Of a DNA stretch of 64,000 nt, positions 23,892 to 31,845 are shown piece by piece. The notes under the pieces are model-generated. The model did not search any database. It saw nothing but the letters and a program-made list of their open reading frames with translations, and was not told the origin of the DNA. This DNA is from Caulobacter sp. X (lineage in GTDB: Bacteria > Pseudomonadota > Alphaproteobacteria > Caulobacterales > Caulobacteraceae), in contig NZ_PEGF01000002.1 in NCBI RefSeq assembly GCF_002742635.1, positions 1,860,001 through 1,924,000 on the forward strand, in the 5' to 3' direction. The translations under genes and the position numbers were made by a program. Every line of letters starts with the position of its first letter. Position 1 is the stretch's first letter.

Positions 23892-25625
23892 ATGACGCGT
23901 ATCAAAGTCCTCCTCGCCTGCGTTTCCGTCGCCGCCCTGGCCGCCTGTTCCAGCGTGCCCCGTGAGATCACGATGCGGGGGCCGATCGCGCTGGGCTCGC
24001 CGCTGTTCGACACCCGCAGTTCCTACGGTCAGTTCCTGGCGGGCCAGGCGGCCTTGCGCGATGGCCAATCGAAGCAGGCGGCGACCTATTTCGACGCGGC
24101 CGCCTCGATGGACGATGACCCGGGTCTGATCGGCGAGCGGGCTTTCACGGCCCTGCTGCTGGCCGGCGACATCACGCGCGCCGCCGCGGTGGCGCCGACG
24201 GCCGCCGACACGCCCGAAGCGGTCAAGCGGCTTAGCGTGCTGACCCGCGTGGTCGAGGCGATCGCGGTGGGCGACGGCAAGACGGCCGAGACGCTGCTGA
24301 AGAGCTCGCCGCCCGGCTTCCCGCACCAGCAGGCGGCCGCCTTGCTGGGCCCGTGGGCCGCGGCGCTGGCCGGCGACAAGGAGGGGGCGGTGGTCCAGCC
24401 GGTCCTGCGCAACGACAGGCTGGTGCAGTTCTTCGGCCAACAGGGCCAGGCGCGGCTGCTTGAGCGCGCCAAGCGCTATGACGAGGCCGAGACCGACTAC
24501 AAGGCGCTGACCGCCAACGCCGCGACCGCCAGCATCTTCACGCTGGACTACGGCGCGTTCCTGGAGCGTCGCAAGCGTCACGCCGACGCCGTGGCGCTGT
24601 ACGATGGCGCCCTGCGCGCGGCGCCGAACGATATCGGCCTGTTGCGCGCCCGCGCCCGCGCCGCCGCCAAGGGCGCGCCGCCGCCCGCGCCCACCATCCG
24701 CCAGGGCGCGGCGGAAGGCTTGATCGCCTGCGCGGCCACCTTCGCCGGCGAGCGCCAGATTCAGTTCGCCCAGGCCTATCTGCGCCTGGCGCTGCGGCTT
24801 GATCCTGGTCGCGACGAGGCCTGGGTGCTGCTGGGCGACCTGATGAACCAGAACGAGGATCCCAAGGGCGCGATCGAGGCGTTCTCGCGCGTGCCGGCGA
24901 CCTCGACGCACTATGTCACCGCCCAGACCAAGACCGCCTGGTCCCTGAACGACCTGGGCGACAAGGCCAAGGCGCTGGAGGTGGCTCGCGCGGCGGCCGC
25001 GGCCGCGCCGAATGACCGAGACGCCCAGGTGGCGCTGGCCGATCTCCTGCGGTCCAACAGCCAATGGAACGAGTCCGTCGCGGTGCTGGATCCGATCATC
25101 GCGCGCGAGGCCGCTTCGCCCGATTGGCGTCTGCTGTATCTGCGCGCGGTCTCGCTGGAGCAGGGCGACCGCTGGCCCGAGGCCGAGCGCGATCTGCAGG
25201 CGGCGCTGAAGCTCAATCCGGACGAGCCCGAGCTGCTGAACTTCCTGGGCTACAGCTGGATCGATCGCGGCCAGCACCTGAAGGAGGCGCTGGCCATGGT
25301 CCAGAAGGCGGTCGACGCGCGGCCGCAGTCGGGCGCCATGCTCGACTCCCTGGGCTGGGCCTATTACCGGCTGGGCGACTACAAGACCGCCGTCGAGAAG
25401 CTGGAAGCCGCCGTCGAGATGGAGCCGGGCGACCCCGACGTGAACGGCCACCTGGGCGACGCCTACTGGCAGGTGGGGCGCAAGATCGAGGCTACCTTCC
25501 AGTGGCGGCGGGTGCTGAGCCTGGAGCCCGACGACAAGCAGAAGGCCGAGGCCGAGGCCAAGCTGAAGAATGGCCTGGGGCCGGCGACGACGCCGATCGC
25601 CAAGTCGACGGTCGCCCACAACTGA
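23892..25625 (+). CDS. TPR-repeat lipoprotein
   Basis: 577 residues. The lipobox LAACSS puts the lipidated cysteine at residue 19, so the protein is anchored to an envelope membrane facing the periplasm. Most of the rest is TPR or TPR-like repeats, clearest at the C-terminus (AERDLQAALKLNPDEPELLN, LGWAYYRLGDYKTAVEKLEA, AVEMEPGDPDVNGHLGDAYW). Homologues are widespread in alphaproteobacteria just before ispE, but I know of no assigned function; the repeats imply protein binding. ispE follows after 41 nt and may be in the same transcript. Confidence 0.85.
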   Translation: MTRIKVLLACVSVAALAACSSVPREITMRGPIALGSPLFDTRSSYGQFLAGQAALRDGQSKQAATYFDAAASMDDDPGLIGERAFTALLLAGDITRAAAVAPTAADTPEAVKRLSVLTRVVEAIAVGDGKTAETLLKSSPPGFPHQQAAALLGPWAAALAGDKEGAVVQPVLRNDRLVQFFGQQGQARLLERAKRYDEAETDYKALTANAATASIFTLDYGAFLERRKRHADAVALYDGALRAAPNDIGLLRARARAAAKGAPPPAPTIRQGAAEGLIACAATFAGERQIQFAQAYLRLALRLDPGRDEAWVLLGDLMNQNEDPKGAIEAFSRVPATSTHYVTAQTKTAWSLNDLGDKAKALEVARAAAAAAPNDRDAQVALADLLRSNSQWNESVAVLDPIIAREAASPDWRLLYLRAVSLEQGDRWPEAERDLQAALKLNPDEPELLNFLGYSWIDRGQHLKEALAMVQKAVDARPQSGAMLDSLGWAYYRLGDYKTAVEKLEAAVEMEPGDPDVNGHLGDAYWQVGRKIEATFQWRRVLSLEPDDKQKAEAEAKLKNGLGPATTPIAKSTVAHN

Positions 25626-25666
25626 GCTATCGCACGGCCGCTTTCGCAACCGAGCTTTGAAGATCC

Positions 25667-26539
25667 ATGCGGCTTTCCGCCTTCGCGCCCGCCAAGGTCA
25701 ATCTGTTCCTCCACGTCGGCGGGCCGGACGCCGAGGGCTATCATCCGATCTCCAGTCTGATGGTCTTCGCCGACGTCGGCGATCAGCTGATGATCCAGCC
25801 CAGCGACGCGCCGGCGTTCGAGACGACGGGACCGTTCGGCGCGAGCATTCCGGCCGGCGACGACAATCTGGTTCTGAGGGCCGCGCGGGCGTTCCACGCC
25901 AAGCTGGGCGGCCCGGTCCCGCCGTACCGCCTGATCCTCGACAAGCGCCTGCCGATCGCGGCGGGCCTGGGCGGCGGCTCCAGCGACGCGGGCGCGACCC
26001 TGAAGCTGCTGCGCGACGCGCTGGCGGCTCAATTCACGGACAATGATCTGGAGCCGCTGGCGGCGAGCCTCGGCGCCGATGGCGCGGCGTGCTTCCGCGC
26101 GACGGCCCTGATGGCCGAAGGGCGAGGGGAGGTGTTGTCGCCCGCGCCGACCTTGCCGGCGCTGCACGCGGTGCTGGTCAATCCGGGCGTCCCGTCGCCG
26201 ACCGGCGCGGTCTACCGCGCCTATGACGCCGCCGTGCATCCGGACGGCGCGGCGCGGCCATTCGTTCCGTCCGAGCTGGAGACCGCCGAGGAGGCGGCCG
26301 CCTGGCTTGGCGTCGCCACCCGCAACGACCTGGAGGCGCCGGCGGTCGCCTTGCAGCCGCTGATCGGCGAGGCGCTGGACGTGCTGCGCGACCAGCCCGA
26401 AAGTCTGCTGGTCCGGATGTCGGGCTCGGGCGCGACCTGCTTCGCGCTCTGCGCCGGCGACATCGAGGCCGAGACCCTGGCCGAGCGCATCGAGGCGGTC
26501 CGCCCGGACTGGTGGGTGCGGCGCTGCCGCTTGAGCTAG
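25667..26539 (+). CDS. ispE: 4-diphosphocytidyl-2-C-methyl-D-erythritol kinase
   Basis: 290 residues; phosphorylates CDP-methylerythritol in the non-mevalonate isoprenoid pathway. GHMP-kinase marks are intact: AFAPAKVNLFLHVGG (Lys10), LPIAAGLGGGSSDAGA (95-110, the ATP loop), and RMSGSGATCFAL near the C-terminus. The cyclophilin gene follows 11 nt later. Length is as usual for IspE. Confidence 0.95.
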   Translation: MRLSAFAPAKVNLFLHVGGPDAEGYHPISSLMVFADVGDQLMIQPSDAPAFETTGPFGASIPAGDDNLVLRAARAFHAKLGGPVPPYRLILDKRLPIAAGLGGGSSDAGATLKLLRDALAAQFTDNDLEPLAASLGADGAACFRATALMAEGRGEVLSPAPTLPALHAVLVNPGVPSPTGAVYRAYDAAVHPDGAARPFVPSELETAEEAAAWLGVATRNDLEAPAVALQPLIGEALDVLRDQPESLLVRMSGSGATCFALCAGDIEAETLAERIEAVRPDWWVRRCRLS

Positions 26540-26550
26540 GGGAGAGACGC

Positions 26551-27186
26551 ATGAAACGCCGCGATATCCTGACGGCTCTTGGCGGACTGGCCGCCGCGCC
26601 GAGGCTGGCCTCGGCCCAGATCCTGAATTTGACGCCCGCGCCGATCGTGCCTGGGGCGGGCGACGTTCTGGTGTCCCTGGAGACCAGCCTGGGACCGATC
26701 GTCATCGCGCTGAAGGTCAAGCAGGCTCCGCTGACCACGGCGAACTTCCTGCGCTACGTCGACGAGAAGCGCTATGACGGCGCCAGCTTCTGGCGCTCGG
26801 CCAAGGCCAAGAGCCCGGTGGACTATGGCCTGATTGAAGGCGGTCTGCAGGGCGATCCCAAGAAGCTGTTGCCGCCGATCGCGCATGAGCCGACCAGCCA
26901 AACGGGCCTTCGCCACGTGGACGGCACGGTGTCGCTGGCGCGGAAGGAACCGGGGAGCGGAGACTCGGACTTCTTCATCTGCGTCGGCGAGGCGCCGTAT
27001 CTCGACGCCAATCCGGCCGGCGAGGGCGATAACCTGGGCTTCGCCGCCTTCGGCCAGGTGATCAAGGGCATGGAGATCGTCCACAAGATCCTGAACCTGC
27101 CCACGCCCGGCAAGGCGACCAACCCGGTGATGGAAGGCCAGATGCTGGACCCGGTCGTGCCGATCGTTACGGCCCGCCGGATCTAG
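26551..27186 (+). CDS. Exported cyclophilin-type peptidyl-prolyl isomerase
   Basis: 211 residues. MKRRDILTALGGLAAAPRLA is a Tat-like signal, so it should act in the periplasm. The cyclophilin core is recognizable: TSLGPIVIALKVKQAPLTTA, NFLRYVDEKRYDGASFWR, GTVSLARKEPGSGDSDFFIC, FAAFGQVIKGMEIV. The loop after SFWR is shortened and the Phe-His catalytic set differs from the E. coli enzymes, as in other members of this small group. GGGGAGAG lies 6-13 nt before ATG 26551, which decides the start. Its stop shares the tetranucleotide CTAG with the convergent flippase gene. Confidence 0.85.
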   Translation: MKRRDILTALGGLAAAPRLASAQILNLTPAPIVPGAGDVLVSLETSLGPIVIALKVKQAPLTTANFLRYVDEKRYDGASFWRSAKAKSPVDYGLIEGGLQGDPKKLLPPIAHEPTSQTGLRHVDGTVSLARKEPGSGDSDFFICVGEAPYLDANPAGEGDNLGFAAFGQVIKGMEIVHKILNLPTPGKATNPVMEGQMLDPVVPIVTARRI

Positions 27187-27989
27187 GGGATCATCCGCGC
27201 CAGCTGAGCGATGGCCATCGCGGCCGGGACCAGCAGCGCCTGCGCGAGCACGGTTCCCGCCACCCGGCTGCCGGCGAACCAGATGACGGCGCGGCGGAAG
27301 GCGGGTTCGCTGACCCGGCCCTCCATCACATCGTCGGTCATGATCGATAGGGAGGGATCGATCAACACGAACAGCAGGATCGTCGCCACGCCGTTGATCA
27401 CGGACGAGAGCTGGCTGGCCGTCACGCGCAGGTCGGGCGCGAGATAGCCCGCGTACAGCGAGGCGAAGACGCCCACGGTCAGCAGCGCCTGGGCCAGCAC
27501 GTTCATCACGATCACCCGAACGGGGACGTCGATCTTCTGCTTGAGACCCTTCAGGTGGCTGGGCGAGGGCAGGGCTGCCGACTGGCGCACATAGGACAGC
27601 CCGCCCTTGGCGAAGGCGTGCATCAGCAGTTTCGGGACCGAGCGATGGACTTGGAAGTGCGCCACCGCTCGGGTGAACAGCCGCTGGGCGGTGGGAATGG
27701 CCAGGGCGCCGACCAAGGCGGCCAGGCTGGCGCTGGCCATCAGCCACTGGAAGTCGGCCAGCAGATGTCCGCCGGTTCCCGCGGTCAGGTTGGTCTCGAT
27801 CCGCTTCGACAGGAAGGGCCCCTGGAAGGCGTTCGAGGTCCGCGACAGCAGCACCAGCACATTGAACAGGGCGAACGACATGGCGATCCGTCGCGTGCGC
27901 ACGCCGGCGATCCGCACCGCATAGGCCAGGGCGCCGATCAGGTGGATCACGAAGGTCAGGACGCAAAGCAGAAAGAGTTGGGCGTCCAT
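27183..27989 (-). CDS. amj: Amj-family lipid II flippase
   Basis: 268 residues, about six to eight membrane helices. The N-terminal half has LIGALAYAVRIAGVRTRRIA, FALFNVLVLLSRTSNAFQGP and FLSKRIE, the conserved core of the Amj (DUF2837) family. Bacillus Amj flips lipid II across the membrane and substitutes for MurJ when MurJ is lost. The family is best known in Firmicutes; its role in a Gram-negative is untested to my knowledge. ATG 27989 is chosen over 28043 because it starts the hydrophobic first helix directly. The gene lies alone, downstream of the amtB terminator and convergent with the cyclophilin. Confidence 0.75.
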   Translation of the reverse strand: MDAQLFLLCVLTFVIHLIGALAYAVRIAGVRTRRIAMSFALFNVLVLLSRTSNAFQGPFLSKRIETNLTAGTGGHLLADFQWLMASASLAALVGALAIPTAQRLFTRAVAHFQVHRSVPKLLMHAFAKGGLSYVRQSAALPSPSHLKGLKQKIDVPVRVIVMNVLAQALLTVGVFASLYAGYLAPDLRVTASQLSSVINGVATILLFVLIDPSLSIMTDDVMEGRVSEPAFRRAVIWFAGSRVAGTVLAQALLVPAAMAIAQLARMIP

Positions 27990-28043
27990 GGGTGGCGATC
28001 TCCGGTCGAGGGCGCAGCTTGGCCAACGCGCCGCGAGTCGCAA

Positions 28044-28078
28044 AGGAAAAGGGCGCGGAGATCGCTCTCCGCGCCCTT
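28044..28078 (-). terminator. Intrinsic terminator after amtB
   Basis: On the minus strand AAGGGCGCGGAGA / TCTCCGCGCCCTT, a perfect 13-bp stem with a 4-nt loop, followed by TTTTCC. It lies 28 nt beyond the amtB stop and just before the flippase gene. Confidence 0.88.
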
Positions 28079-28106
28079 CGGACCTTGGTGAGGACCTACG
28101 CCAGCC

Positions 28107-29639
28107 TTAGCTGTGGTAGGCGCGCTCGCCGTGTTCCGAGATATCCAGGCCTTCTTCCTCGGCTTCCGGCGAAGCCTTCAGGCCGATGATCAGCTTGATC
28201 ACGAAGAAGACGATGGCCGAAGCCACGGCCGACCAGATGATCGTGACGCCGACGGCCTTGGCCTGGATCAGCAGCTGGGCGATCGGCTCGTACGAGGCCA
28301 GGGCGTCGCAGGTCGAGATGTCGCCGTCCTTGGCGCAGGTCGTGTAGTCGACGATGCCGGCGCCGCCCCACTTCGGATTGACCAGCAGGCCGGTGGCCAG
28401 GGCGCCGACCATGCCGCCGATGCCGTGGATGCCGAAGGCGTCCAGGCTGTCGTCGTACTTCAGCGCGTTCTTCACGACCGAGCAGAAGAAGATGCAGATC
28501 GGCGAGACGATCAGGCCCAGGATCACCGAACCCATCGGACCGGCGAAGCCGGCGGCCGGGGTGACGGCGACGAGGCCGGCGACGATGCCCGAGGCCAGGC
28601 CCAGGGCCGACGGCTTACCGCGGGTGGCCCATTCGACGATGATCCACGACAGGCCGGCGGCCGCGGTGGCGACGAAGGTGTTGATCATGGCCAGCGAGGC
28701 GTAGCCGTTCGACTCGAGGTTCGAACCGGCGTTGAAACCGAACCAGCCCACCCACAGCAGGCCGGCGCCGACCAGGGTCAGGGTCAGCGAGTGCGGGGGC
28801 ATCGGCTCCTTGCCGAAGCCTTGGCGCTTGCCGAGGATCAGGGCGCCGACCAGGGCGGCGATGCCCGCGTTGATGTGGACGACGGTGCCGCCGGCGAAGT
28901 CCAGAGCGCCGAAGCCCCAGAGCAGGCCCGACTTGATCGGCGCGGTCGGAGCCGTGGCGATCGCGTCAGGACCCGGCCACCACCAGACCATGTGGGCGAT
29001 GGGGTAGTACGACAGCAGCGGCCACAGCACGGCGAAGGCGACGATCGCGGCGAACTTCATGCGCTCGACCAGCGAGCCGACCACCAGGGCGGCGGTGATG
29101 GCCGCGAAGGTCGACTGGAAGGCGATGAAGGTGAATTCGGGGATCACCACGCCGGTCGAGAAGGTCGCGACGTTGCTGGCGGGGGTGACGTCCTTCAGGA
29201 ACAGCCGGCCAAAGCCGCCGACGAAGGTGTCGAGACCGCCGCCGTCGGTGAAGGCGAAGCTGTAGCCCCAGAACACCCAGGCCACGAAGCCGACCAGGGC
29301 GACGGTCGAGACCTGCATCATGACCGACAGCATGTTCTTGGCGCGCACCAGGCCGCCGTAGAACAGGGCCAGGCCCGGCAGGATCATCAGGAGGACGAGC
29401 AGCGAGGAGGTCAGCATCCACGCGTTGTCGCCCTTGTCGTTCTTGTCGACGATGGCGGGAGCCTCGGCGGCCGCGGGAGCGGCGGCGGGCGCCGGAGCCG
29501 GGGCGGCTTCGGCCGGCGCGGCGGTCGCGGCGGCCGGCGCGGGCGCGGCCTCCTGGGCGAAGGCGGTCGCCCCCAGCGGAGCCCCCGCGATGGTCGCGGC
29601 GAGCATAAGCCCCGCCAGCGGTTTGAAGGTGAGTTTCAT
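28107..29639 (-). CDS. amtB: Ammonium transporter
   Basis: 510 residues; a trimeric inner-membrane channel for NH4+/NH3. After a signal peptide (MKLTFKPLAGLMLAATIAGA then PLGATAFA) comes a ~35-residue Ala/Pro tract with no predicted structure, then eleven membrane helices. The twin histidines are His255 (GTVVHINAG) and a second in AFGIHGIGGMVGAL, and the external ammonium site SLVERMKFAA and GGLVRAKNML are present. ATG 29639 is used; the frame continues upstream to 29717 but that would overlap the leader of glnK. It forms an operon with glnK, 22 nt upstream, and GlnK should bind and block it when nitrogen is plentiful. Confidence 0.95.
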   Translation of the reverse strand: MKLTFKPLAGLMLAATIAGAPLGATAFAQEAAPAPAAATAAPAEAAPAPAPAAAPAAAEAPAIVDKNDKGDNAWMLTSSLLVLLMILPGLALFYGGLVRAKNMLSVMMQVSTVALVGFVAWVFWGYSFAFTDGGGLDTFVGGFGRLFLKDVTPASNVATFSTGVVIPEFTFIAFQSTFAAITAALVVGSLVERMKFAAIVAFAVLWPLLSYYPIAHMVWWWPGPDAIATAPTAPIKSGLLWGFGALDFAGGTVVHINAGIAALVGALILGKRQGFGKEPMPPHSLTLTLVGAGLLWVGWFGFNAGSNLESNGYASLAMINTFVATAAAGLSWIIVEWATRGKPSALGLASGIVAGLVAVTPAAGFAGPMGSVILGLIVSPICIFFCSVVKNALKYDDSLDAFGIHGIGGMVGALATGLLVNPKWGGAGIVDYTTCAKDGDISTCDALASYEPIAQLLIQAKAVGVTIIWSAVASAIVFFVIKLIIGLKASPEAEEEGLDISEHGERAYHS

Positions 29640-29661
29640 CTCGGTATCCCCTTGTTCCCGA

Positions 29662-30000
29662 TTACAGCGCGGCCGAGCCGGTTTCGCCGGTGCGGATGCG
29701 GACGGCTTCCTCGACATTGAGGACGAAGATCTTGCCGTCGCCGATCTTGCCGGTGGCGGCGGCGGCCTTGACCGCCTCGACCGCCTTGGCGGCGGAGGCG
29801 TCGTCGACGACCGCTTCGAGCTTCACCTTCGGCACGAAATTCACCTGGTACTCGGCGCCCCGGTAGATTTCTGTCTGGCCCTTCTGGCGGCCGTAGCCCT
29901 TCACTTCCGACACCGTCAGACCTTCGACGCCGGCGGCGACGAGCGCTTCGCGCACCTCGTCCAGCTTGAAGGGTTTGACGACCGCTATGATCAGTTTCAT
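29662..30000 (-). CDS. glnK: P-II nitrogen regulatory protein GlnK
   Basis: 112 residues, the standard P-II size. MKLIIAVVKPFKLDEVREAL opens the protein and the T-loop EIYRGAEYQVNFVPK has Tyr51, the uridylylation site. The C-terminal signature KIGDGKIFVLNVEEAVRIRT is intact. It senses 2-oxoglutarate and ATP and controls AmtB by plugging the channel. GGAGCAAGGCGG precedes the ATG. A sigma-54 (-24/-12) promoter was looked for upstream and not found. Confidence 0.95.
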   Translation of the reverse strand: MKLIIAVVKPFKLDEVREALVAAGVEGLTVSEVKGYGRQKGQTEIYRGAEYQVNFVPKVKLEAVVDDASAAKAVEAVKAAAATGKIGDGKIFVLNVEEAVRIRTGETGSAAL

Positions 30001-30328
30001 CCGCCTTGCTCCGGCCCGCCGCGACGCGGGCTTGTTTGCTTGGTTGTGGGAAGCGAGATCGCCCCCGGTGTGATCACCGCCGACGCCGCGCACTCACGCG
30101 CCGCGTCGTTTTCCCCGGCCAGGCCACGCTATCGGCGACGGTTCCGTGAAGGCGCGCGGGGAAAAGGTTTCGGAAAGGAATTGCCCGAGGCGCCTAATTT
30201 TTGAGCGCTGCGCGATCCGCCTGCGTCACAAAACGGCGTTTTTGTCTGACGGGACGGCTCTGGCGCCGGCGGCGGCACTTGTCCTAGGGTGCCGCGCTTC
30301 CCATGCGCCCGCTTCGGAGACCCCCCGC
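30001..30328. other. Intergenic region between divergent glnK and the DUF486 gene
   Basis: 328 nt without a convincing gene. It must hold the promoters of glnK (minus) and of the DUF486 gene (plus). I see a purine-rich GGGGAAAAGGTTTCGGAAAGG stretch near 30157-30178 but no clear NtrC or sigma-54 site, no terminator and no repeat. Confidence 0.6.
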
Positions 30329-30679
30329 ATGCCGCCTCTCGTCCTGAAGGTCGCGCCCTGGCTGATGCTGGTGGCGTCCAACATCTTCATGACCTTCGCC
30401 TGGTATGGTCATCTCAAGCACAAGAGCCTGGCTTTGCCCGTCGCGATCTTGTCGAGCTGGCTGATCGCCTTGCCTGAATACATGTTGGCGGTTCCGGCCA
30501 ACCGGATCGGCAGCGGCATGTATTCCACGGCTCAGCTTAAGACGGGGCAGGAAGCGATCACCCTGATCGTCTTCACGCTGTTTTCCTATTTCTATCTGGG
30601 CGAGGCGATTAAGTGGACCACGTTGGTGGGGTTTGGCCTGATCGTCTGTGGCGCGGCCATGGTGTTCTTCTTCCGCTGA
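30329..30679 (+). CDS. DUF486 (DMT-like) small membrane protein
   Basis: 116 residues, four predicted membrane helices. MPPLVLKVAPWLMLVASNIF and MTFAWYGHLKHKSLALPVAI plus LPEYMLAVPANRIGSG match the DUF486 family, which belongs to the drug/metabolite transporter clan. Members resemble half of a small multidrug transporter but no substrate is assigned. ATG 30329 is chosen because the upstream frame has no family similarity and CGGAGA precedes it. It stands alone. Confidence 0.8.
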   Translation: MPPLVLKVAPWLMLVASNIFMTFAWYGHLKHKSLALPVAILSSWLIALPEYMLAVPANRIGSGMYSTAQLKTGQEAITLIVFTLFSYFYLGEAIKWTTLVGFGLIVCGAAMVFFFR

Positions 30680-30763
30680 CGGCCAAGGTATTCACGAGGG
30701 CGTGATCGGGGAACCGAGTCCGAGGCTTGGGCGTACACCGCTCGAACCGAAAGGAACTCGACC

Positions 30764-31705
30764 ATGACCACCAAGCGCCTTCTGACCGCCGCCGCCGCGA
30801 TCGCCCTGATGGCCGGCGCGGCTCATGCCCAAACCGCCGACACCGCGGCGCCCGCGCCGCAGGCGCCGGCGGCCGCCTCGCCCGTGGTGGCGAAGGGCGA
30901 CCTGATCCAGACGGCCCAGGCCTCGGGCCAGTTCAACACCTTCCTGAAGGCCGTCTCGTCGGTGAACCTGACCAGCGTCCTGAAGACCAACCAGAACCTG
31001 ACCCTGTTCGCCCCGACCGACGCGGCCTTCGCGGCCCTGCCGGCCGGCGAGCTGGACAAGCTGATGGCGCCGGACAATGGCCCGATGCTGCAGAAGGTGC
31101 TGACCTACCACCTGATCAACGCCAAGGTGGACTCCAGCAAGATCAAGGGCGCCAAGGGCGAGGTTAAAAGCGTCGAGGGCTCGGCCCTGATGCTGGACGG
31201 CAGCGGCGCGACGCCGATGGTCGACAACGCCAACATCGTCCAGGCCGACGTGATGGCCACCAATGGCGTGCTGCACGTTGTCGACAAGGTCCTACTGCCC
31301 AAGGACGTGCCGGGCCTGCAAGCAGCCTCGGCCCCGGCCGCCACCGACTCCGGCGCGACGATGAACGTCGCGGCCAACGAGCAGGTCTCGCCGCCGGCTC
31401 CGGCCGAGCAGGCCGGCGCCCAGGTTCCAGCCGCCAACCCGACCCCGCCGGCCCCCGCGACCGCCACCGACGTGGCCGCCGATCCGGCCGCTTCGCCCTC
31501 GGCCATGGCCGCTCCGGCGGCGGGCGTCAGCGCCTCGGGGGTCGTCCCGGTCTCGTCGCAATCGCCTGATGCTCAGGCCTCGCTGAAGGCGGGGGATCCG
31601 AACGTCGTCTCCAACGGCCCGGTCGCCGACACCCCCGAAAATCGCGCCAAGTACGGCAAGCCGATGTCCAACGCCGGCAAGCGCAGCGCGCCCAAGGGCA
31701 ACTAA
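30764..31705 (+). CDS. Exported fasciclin-domain protein with Ala/Pro-rich tail
   Basis: 313 residues. A signal peptide (MTTKRLLTAAAAIALMAGAA, cleaved after AHA) is followed by one fasciclin (FAS1) domain, about 45-185: IQTAQASGQFNTFLKAVSSV, LTLFAPTDAAFAALPAGELD, VLTYHLINAKV, GVLHVVDKVLLPKD. The remaining ~130 residues are low-complexity Ala/Pro/Ser, ending ENRAKYGKPMSNAGKRSAPK. FAS1 domains mediate adhesion or bind small molecules; the role here is unknown. AAGGAA lies before the ATG. Confidence 0.88.
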   Translation: MTTKRLLTAAAAIALMAGAAHAQTADTAAPAPQAPAAASPVVAKGDLIQTAQASGQFNTFLKAVSSVNLTSVLKTNQNLTLFAPTDAAFAALPAGELDKLMAPDNGPMLQKVLTYHLINAKVDSSKIKGAKGEVKSVEGSALMLDGSGATPMVDNANIVQADVMATNGVLHVVDKVLLPKDVPGLQAASAPAATDSGATMNVAANEQVSPPAPAEQAGAQVPAANPTPPAPATATDVAADPAASPSAMAAPAAGVSASGVVPVSSQSPDAQASLKAGDPNVVSNGPVADTPENRAKYGKPMSNAGKRSAPKGN

Positions 31706-31729
31706 GGCCTTCCAAGCTTTCTTGCTGGC

Positions 31730-31773
31730 GGCGCGTCGGCGGCGAAACCGCTCACACTTTCGCCTGACGCGCC
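31730..31773 (+). other. Long hairpin in the fasciclin-glyQ gap
   Basis: GGCGCGTC / GACGCGCC (8 bp) enclosing GGCGAAA / TTTCGCC (7 bp), 24 nt after the fasciclin stop. No T-run follows, so it is not a standard terminator. It may protect the 3' end or act with the next hairpin. Confidence 0.65.
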
Positions 31774-31795
31774 CCGGACATCGCTTGAAGCACCG

Positions 31796-31827
31796 GTCGG
31801 CGGGCCCTATGGTCCGCCGACTTTTTT
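31796..31827 (+). terminator. Intrinsic terminator abutting glyQ
   Basis: GTCGGCGG / CCGCCGAC, 8 bp plus possible G-U extension, a 10-nt loop, then T6. The T-run ends 18 nt before the glyQ ATG. It could end the fasciclin transcript, or attenuate glyQS if the glyQS promoter lies upstream of it. Confidence 0.85.
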
Positions 31828-31845
31828 CTAGGCCTGCTTCGATTG

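Noticed and set aside
30001..30328. Sigma-54/NtrC promoter for glnK
   Set aside because: No -24 GG / -12 GC element (TGGCAC-N5-TTGC) was seen on the minus strand.
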